From Chlamydia trachomatis (GTDB lineage Bacteria > Chlamydiota > Chlamydiia > Chlamydiales > Rhabdochlamydiaceae), in the NCBI GenBank assembly GCA_945875745.1, contig CAMCLJ010000007.1, positions 1 to 44,910 of the forward strand: a stretch of DNA of 44,910 nucleotides, read 5' to 3'. Below are positions 42,288-44,910 of the stretch, piece by piece; the stretch's first letter is position 1; every line of letters starts with the position of its first letter. The translations under genes and the position numbers were made by a program. A model generated the notes under the pieces. The model was given only the letters and a program-made list of their open reading frames with translations. It did not search any database and was not told where the DNA came from.

Positions 42288-43808
42288 ATGAGCTCAATCC
42301 AAGTTTCTGATTCCTACCAAGTCATTGCAAGAAAATACCGTCCTCAAACCTTTATGGACGTAATAGCCCAAGAACCGGTTGTTACAACATTAAAAAATGC
42401 GATACGTTTAAATCGGACAGCCCATGCATATCTATTTTGTGGTTGCAGAGGAACTGGAAAAACAACTCTTGCAAGAGTGTTCGCTAAAGCACTTAACTGC
42501 CACAATCGCAACGCCCAGCAAGAGCCGTGTAATCAATGCCCTTCTTGTCTTGACATCGTACAAAGTAGATCATTAGATGTGATTGAAATCGACGGAGCAT
42601 CCCATCGAGGAATCGATGACATTCGTCAGATTAATGAAACAATCGCATATGCCCCTTCATCAGGGAAATTTAAAATATATATTATTGATGAAGTGCATAT
42701 GCTCACTAAGGAAGCATTTAACGCTTTACTCAAAACTCTTGAAGAACCCCCGCATCACGTGAAGTTTTTCTTTGCAACAACTGAGCCACATAAAGTACTT
42801 CAGACGATACTGAGTCGTTGTCAAAGATTTAACCTCTCTCGTATACCTCTGCATTTGATTGAAGAGAAGCTAGCTAAAATTGGTAATGACCTGGGTTTAA
42901 TTATTGAAAAAAGGGCGTTGCAAACATTAGCTAAGCTATCGGAAGGTTCTCTTCGTGACGCCGAATCATTATTTGATCAAGTCATTTGTTATAACGAAGG
43001 GGTCCTGACTGCAGAAAAAGTAGCTACATCTCTTGGACTTATCCACTCATCTACTTTTTTTGAATTTGACCAAGCCGTGGCTGCGCAAGATCTTTCAGCA
43101 GCATTTACCCTTGCTGAAAAAATCTTTGTTTCGGGAAAAGATATTAGTTATTTTCTCGACAGTCTTTTAGACCATTTCCGGACAATTTTATCGATTCATA
43201 TTGGCAATACTGCCTCAGATTCATCTCCCGACCTTGAAAAATATGTCGGGGTCGCAAAAAATATTTATCCACAAGATCTATGCTTATATATTCTTGATTA
43301 TCTCATTCTATGCGCCCAACAGATGTCCAAGGGGACATCTAAAAGAATCCACCTTGAAATGATCCTGCTTCATATCATTAGAAGTAAAAAAAGAGTTTCT
43401 ATAGAAACTCTGGTCTACAGCTTAAAACAGATGCAAAGCCCTTCCTTTACGTCGACTCCAACAGAACTAAAACAAAATCTGCCTCAAGCTCTAACTTCTG
43501 CGCCCACTACCCGATCACCTACCCAGGAGATGCCTAAAATAGCGGATAATAAAGAAAAACATCCAATTCAAGAAACTCTGCCGACCGAAAAAAAAGATAA
43601 GCCAATTTCTACCGCCATTGTATATGTTGAGCCGGCTCCTATCTTAGAGGTCAAATCAGAAGCTGACAATACAAAAGGGGCGCCAGTTCCTTCTGCAAAA
43701 GAAGAAGAAACTACAAATTCCCTATTACATTATAAACCTCAAATAAAACATGAAACCGTCATACGCTTTGCAGCAGTTGAGCTAGATGGCATATTTTCTA
43801 AAAATTAA
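42288..43808 (+). CDS. dnaX: DNA polymerase III subunit tau/gamma, with an apparent frameshift site
   Basis: Clamp-loader ATPase of the replisome. Walker A is GCRGTGKTTLARVFAKALNC, zinc cysteines are CNQCPSC, Walker B is YIIDEVHM, and sensor/arginine-finger sequences LSRCQRF and GSLRDAESLFDQ follow. The last ~110 residues are Pro/Thr/Lys-rich linker. Codons 434-436 (GAA AAA AAA) form an A8 run at 43588-43595 in which a -1 shift meets a stop two codons later (43598-43600). The shift would make a ~437-residue gamma-like product besides 506-residue tau. An AAGGA site lies 9 nt before the ATG. From memory it matches CT334. Confidence 0.95.
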   Translation: MSSIQVSDSYQVIARKYRPQTFMDVIAQEPVVTTLKNAIRLNRTAHAYLFCGCRGTGKTTLARVFAKALNCHNRNAQQEPCNQCPSCLDIVQSRSLDVIEIDGASHRGIDDIRQINETIAYAPSSGKFKIYIIDEVHMLTKEAFNALLKTLEEPPHHVKFFFATTEPHKVLQTILSRCQRFNLSRIPLHLIEEKLAKIGNDLGLIIEKRALQTLAKLSEGSLRDAESLFDQVICYNEGVLTAEKVATSLGLIHSSTFFEFDQAVAAQDLSAAFTLAEKIFVSGKDISYFLDSLLDHFRTILSIHIGNTASDSSPDLEKYVGVAKNIYPQDLCLYILDYLILCAQQMSKGTSKRIHLEMILLHIIRSKKRVSIETLVYSLKQMQSPSFTSTPTELKQNLPQALTSAPTTRSPTQEMPKIADNKEKHPIQETLPTEKKDKPISTAIVYVEPAPILEVKSEADNTKGAPVPSAKEEETTNSLLHYKPQIKHETVIRFAAVELDGIFSKN

Positions 43809-43828
43809 TCATTAAAATAAGGATCAAT

Positions 43829-44134
43829 ATGGGCAGTGGATTTGCAAAAATGAAAAAACAGGCGCGCCTGATGGAACAACAAATAGAGCTTGTAAAAGCC
43901 ACTAAAAAAAATCAGCAAATTATAGGACTAAGTGGCAACGGGCTAGTAACGGTTACCCTCACAGGTGAAAAACAGGTCATTAACATCAAAATTAAACCTG
44001 AATGCGTAGATATCAACGACCTAGAAGGACTACAAGATTTAATTAAAGCCGCTTTCGACCACGCACATGATCAAATTGATGCAGAGGAACAAGCTGAAGT
44101 ATCTATACCCGAAGGGTTTTCTTTTCCATTCTAA
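43829..44134 (+). CDS. ybaB: YbaB/EbfC nucleoid-associated protein
   Basis: A 101-residue dimeric DNA-binding protein of the YbaB/EbfC family, usually next to dnaX. The N-terminal helix MGSGFAKMKKQARLMEQQIE, the central strand region with LSGNGLVTVTLTGEKQVINI and a C-terminal helix fit the family. AAGGA is 5 nt before the ATG; it follows dnaX by 20 nt and shares its operon. From memory it matches CT335. Confidence 0.94.
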   Translation: MGSGFAKMKKQARLMEQQIELVKATKKNQQIIGLSGNGLVTVTLTGEKQVINIKIKPECVDINDLEGLQDLIKAAFDHAHDQIDAEEQAEVSIPEGFSFPF

Positions 44135-44157
44135 GCTTAGCTAGGAAAATAAACGAT

Positions 44158-44197
44158 ATAAACACACTCTTTTCTCTATGGAAAAGGGTGTGTTTAT
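44158..44197. terminator. Bidirectional terminator between ybaB and ptsI
   Basis: ATAAACACACTCTTTTC (44158-44174) pairs with GAAAAGGGTGTGTTTAT (44181-44197), 17 bp with one G-U pair and a 6-nt loop. Both flanks are A/T rich. It ends at the ptsI stop codon. Confidence 0.9.
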
Positions 44198-44910
44198 TAT
44201 ATGGGCTGAACTACTTCTTCAGCCACTGACTCTGAAGCAAACGACAGTCCGCTATTTTTACTACCTGGCATTGAATTCGAATAGGCCTCAAGTAGGGTTT
44301 GTGAAATTTCAATTGGAGAACTCATTTGCAGCACCCTCTGTGCTAGTTCATAAGCCTCTAGCAATACAGTATTGCGCACAGCTCGTTTAACAAATGGAAT
44401 ATACCTAGGGGAACAAGAAAAATTATTCATGCCAAGCCCTAGTAATAAAGGAACAAAAACAGGATTAGATGCAATTTCCCCACAAATGGTCACTGGCTTA
44501 TTCTGCTTTCGAGCTTCCATAACAACCATTTTAATCATTCGTATTACACTTGGATGAGCAGGATAACAAAAATCACTCATTGAGGGGTTACTTCGATCAA
44601 TCCCCAATGTATACTGGACTAGGTCATTGGTTCCGATAGAGAGAAAATCAGATTCCTTGGCAATTGCATCACAAATAAACACAACAGATGGAACTTCTAT
44701 CATACATCCTACTAAATAGGTCCGGCGCTCGATAAGCCCCTGATCGACAAGCTCGTTATGAACTTCACCGATGATCCTCTTAGCTTCTAATAGCTCATGG
44801 ATATCGGAAATTAAAGGAAGTAAAATTCTGACGTCGGCGTCATAACTGGCACGCATAATCGCACGTAATTGGGTACGAAAAATATTTGGATAACGCAATA
44901 AAAACCGAAT
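44197..44910 (-). CDS. ptsI: PEP-protein phosphotransferase (enzyme I), C-terminal part
   Basis: The frame runs off the right edge of the window, so only the last ~237 residues are seen. They hold the PEP-binding TIM-barrel half: ILLPLISDIHELLEAKRII, GCMIEVPSVVFI, FLSIGTNDLVQYTLGIDR and CGEIASNPVFVPLLLGLGMNNFSCSP. The catalytic His lies outside the window. Enzyme I phosphorylates HPr; in chlamydiae this is thought to be part of a regulatory PTS. From memory CT336 follows dnaX-ybaB in the same arrangement. Confidence 0.93.
   Translation of the reverse strand: MRFLLRYPNIFRTQLRAIMRASYDADVRILLPLISDIHELLEAKRIIGEVHNELVDQGLIERRTYLVGCMIEVPSVVFICDAIAKESDFLSIGTNDLVQYTLGIDRSNPSMSDFCYPAHPSVIRMIKMVVMEARKQNKPVTICGEIASNPVFVPLLLGLGMNNFSCSPRYIPFVKRAVRNTVLLEAYELAQRVLQMSSPIEISQTLLEAYSNSMPGSKNSGLSFASESVAEEVVQPI

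Noticed and set aside
1-44910. CRISPR array, insertion sequence, prophage or integrase
   Set aside because: No regularly spaced repeats, transposase motifs, terminal inverted repeats or phage genes were seen on either strand.

Overview
The window looks like a chromosomal segment of a Chlamydiota bacterium. It combines a peptidoglycan/division cluster without ftsZ (murF-mraY-murD-nlpD-ftsW-murG-murC-ftsQ) with a divergent solo GroEL paralogue upstream of it, and the second gyrase-like pair (gyrB2/gyrA2). It also has dnaX-ybaB facing ptsI, a coiled-coil/rsfS/fabF/nudix run, and lysS, cysS and aas. From memory these runs match Chlamydia trachomatis CT754-CT762, CT766-CT771, CT776/CT781/CT782, CT660-661 and CT334-336. 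Order between blocks is shuffled, MurC is not fused to Ddl, and there are extra genes (RsmI, a GT9 transferase, PgpH-like, RHS-like toxin debris). This suggests a chlamydia outside the Chlamydiaceae. The species cannot be told from the sequence alone.

Layout. 1-770: two immunity-like paralogues around a toxin-tail-like ORF, an apparent toxin/immunity remnant. 928-6928: lysS (+) converging on the leftward aas-cysS-wHTH operon through a shared terminator. 6929-10246: an accessory zone with small orphan ORFs, bioY, an LRR protein, and decayed copies of fabF, nudix and the LRR gene. 10247-15382: leftward operon coiled-coil / HAD phosphatase / nadD / rsfS / fabF / nudix. 15787-17184: khpA and miaA (leftward). 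17685-26932: the leftward cell-wall/division operon. 27065-36090: rightward tRNA-Cys, rsmI, CoaX-like, groEL3, GT9, a basic protein, metallophosphatase, cysteine-cluster protein, phosphohexomutase and SDR. 36098-42019: leftward gyrA2, gyrB2 and a 7TM-HD c-di-AMP phosphodiesterase. 42288-44134: dnaX and ybaB. 44197-end: the 3' part of ptsI (leftward).

Functionally, the mur genes with MraY, MurG and FtsW build and export lipid II. FtsQ and the LysM protein link wall synthesis to division. FabF and the three-domain Aas protein feed fatty acids into phospholipid. NadD and BioY serve cofactor supply.

The most interesting points are: (1) a textbook -1 frameshift or slippage site in dnaX; (2) a tandem fabF-nudix-LRR duplication decayed in a complementary way; (3) the toxin/immunity remnant; (4) a hairpin that would hide the ribosome binding site and start codon of the phosphohexomutase; (5) a CoaX-like protein lacking expected catalytic residues, 1 nt upstream of groEL3; (6) a PlsC-ACP-acyl-ACP synthetase fusion; (7) a 12-codon leader ORF before murF. 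All family assignments come from reading motifs; no database search was run.
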